The notes under the pieces are model-generated. The model had not been told where the DNA came from, did no database searches, and saw only the letters and a program-made list of their open reading frames with translations. 7,028 bases of DNA from positions 1 to 7,028 of the forward strand of contig CALNCC010000180.1 in assembly GCA_937875275.1 (NCBI GenBank). The letters are read 5' to 3'. The DNA is from an uncultured Dysgonomonas sp. Lineage in GTDB: Bacteria; Bacteroidota; Bacteroidia; Bacteroidales; Dysgonomonadaceae. Shown here piece by piece: positions 6,234 to 7,028 of the stretch. The position numbers and the translations under genes were made by a program. The stretch's first letter is position 1, and every line of letters starts with the position of its first letter.

Positions 6234-6764
6234 TTAAATTTTTATAATCTCTTTTTTCGTGCTGATGACGAGTAGGCTATCGGGAGTTACAAGTTCATAT
6301 CTGCGGCGTACAATTTCATATTGCGATGTTGCATCTTCAACAGTCTTGTATGTATCCAACAGGCTACGTCCTTTGTTCAGAGAGTTGACGTTCAATACCG
6401 ATTGTTCCACATCCCCCTTGTTGCCATAGTATGTAAAAAGATGCCCACCGACGTACGTGTATCCTTGCAGAATATTGAAGTCGATATATGGATTTGCTGA
6501 TAATATCATGAAATTTTTGTCGTTCTCTTTTTCAAATTCGACAGTATATAACACCTTCGATTCGTCAGGAAGAGAAGAGCTGAAATCGGTAATGGCATTT
6601 AGTAATGTTGGAGTTATACTTTCTACTTTTATTTCCTCCTCTGCCTCTGCCTCTGCCTCTATTTTACTATAACGTTTTTCAAATTCGCTTTGTTGCCATT
6701 GGTAGAGGATGAACGAGCCAATAAGGAAAACTATGCTGATGATTGTTACAGAACCTTTGTTCAT
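6234..6764 (-). CDS. Membrane-anchored protein of unknown function
   Basis: A 176-residue protein not assigned to a family. It has a short basic start (MNKGS), one membrane segment (about 6-22), a charged linker (QQSEFEKRYSKIEAEAEAEEE, 24-44) likely to be helical or coiled-coil, and a soluble domain (about 52-176) with TVEFEKENDKNFMILSANP, GYTYVGGHLFTYYG and a C-terminal YELVTPDSLLVISTKKE. The single anchor suggests the soluble part faces the periplasm. The ATG at 6762-6764 is chosen because it puts the membrane segment at the start; a GTG at 6831-6833 would give 199 residues, but it overlaps the proposed promoter and would not be transcribed from it. The DUF2185 gene follows 21 bases downstream on the same strand. 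Confidence 0.7.
   Translation of the reverse strand: MNKGSVTIISIVFLIGSFILYQWQQSEFEKRYSKIEAEAEAEEEIKVESITPTLLNAITDFSSSLPDESKVLYTVEFEKENDKNFMILSANPYIDFNILQGYTYVGGHLFTYYGNKGDVEQSVLNVNSLNKGRSLLDTYKTVEDATSQYEIVRRRYELVTPDSLLVISTKKEIIKI
6638..6660 (-). repeat. Hexanucleotide tandem repeat encoding Glu-Ala
   Basis: On the plus strand CCTCTG is repeated three times from 6638 to 6655, followed by CCTCT; on the coding strand this is the (EA)n run in the linker of the membrane-anchored protein. Because the unit is six bases, gain or loss of copies changes linker length without shifting frame. Confidence 0.8.
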
Positions 6765-6832
6765 GGATGTATGGTTTTTGTTAAAAAGGAAATTCGATTT
6801 ATTAAATAGAGAATGATAATATGTTGATTCCA

Positions 6833-6840
6833 CAAATGTA
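6833..6840 (-). promoter_or_regulatory. -7 element for the membrane-protein/DUF2185 unit
   Basis: On the minus strand the sequence is TACATTTG, a full match to TAnnTTTG, about 68 bases before the chosen ATG. Transcription would begin near 6828. No clear -33 TTTG is seen. Confidence 0.5.
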
Positions 6841-6886
6841 CAGCAATTTCTAAAATAATAGGATGCTTATGATCGAACTATTTCAT

Positions 6887-6894
6887 TAATTTTG
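6887..6894 (+). promoter_or_regulatory. -7 element for the right-edge gene
   Basis: TAATTTTG fully matches TAnnTTTG, 32 bases before the ATG at 6927. It is divergent from the minus-strand element at 6833-6840, with about 46 bases between them. The -33 element is not clear. Confidence 0.5.
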
Positions 6895-6926
6895 TGCTTC
6901 GAAAAAGAACAGAGTTTGTATCTATC

Positions 6927-7028
6927 ATGTACAGTAAAGTCCGACGCATAACAAATCACCTCAGCTTTCGCAGATGGAGCCACAAGAAATGGGCCTCATT
7001 TTGCAGCCTCGGTCGGGTGGTGCATATC
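6927..7028 (+). CDS. N-terminus of an unidentified protein, possibly a TonB-dependent receptor (partial)
   Basis: ATG 6927 opens a frame with no stop through the right edge (34 codons). It reads MYSKVRRITNHLSFRRWSHK and continues KWASFCSLGRVVHI. The block RRWS-K followed by an aromatic, then a small residue, F and SLG, resembles the basic N-terminal extension I recall on some Bacteroidales outer-membrane cobalamin-type TonB-dependent receptors, but this is memory of a short motif and not proof. A good -7 promoter element lies at the right distance, which supports a real start. No cobalamin riboswitch fits in the short leader. The identity must be settled from the sequence beyond the window. 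Confidence 0.6.
   Translation, partial: MYSKVRRITNHLSFRRWSHKKWASFCSLGRVVHI

Overview
The window looks like a housekeeping segment of a Bacteroidales chromosome. The evidence is a short 286-residue primary sigma factor of Bacteroidetes type, Bacteroidetes-type promoter elements (TAnnTTTG) ahead of several genes, a DUF4294 gene, a lipoprotein with acidic residues just after its lipid cysteine, and moderately low GC. A Dysgonomonas- or Parabacteroides-like organism is plausible, but the genus cannot be fixed from this sequence.

Layout, left to right. (1) The 3' end of a family 2 glycosyltransferase (+), cut by the window edge. (2) A secreted DUF4294 protein (+), with its own promoter. It converges on and overlaps by 25 bases (3) a sodium:solute symporter (-). 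(4) A regulatory gap of 231 bases. (5) An HtrA/DegQ-type periplasmic serine protease (+), whose second PDZ domain is split by an apparent frameshift near 4120-4131. (6) A 196-base gap with a long hairpin and a promoter. (7) rpoD, the housekeeping sigma factor (+), closed by two hairpins, the second a strong intrinsic terminator. (8) A small lipocalin-like lipoprotein (+). (9) A convergent two-gene unit on the minus strand: a membrane-anchored protein of unknown function and, downstream of it, a DUF2185 (Imm33-like) protein. (10) A divergent promoter region and the first 34 codons of a plus-strand gene cut by the right edge, with a basic, aromatic-rich N-terminus.

The core is an envelope-stress protease beside the primary sigma factor; from memory this adjacency recurs in Bacteroidales. 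The flanking genes are single-gene or two-gene units with no obvious shared pathway. I see no tRNA, rRNA, insertion sequence, CRISPR array or phage gene. I did not find a convincing new multi-gene system. The points most worth following up are the htrA frameshift, the GTTAAAA repeats ahead of htrA, the hairpin between htrA and rpoD, and the DUF2185/membrane-protein pair.
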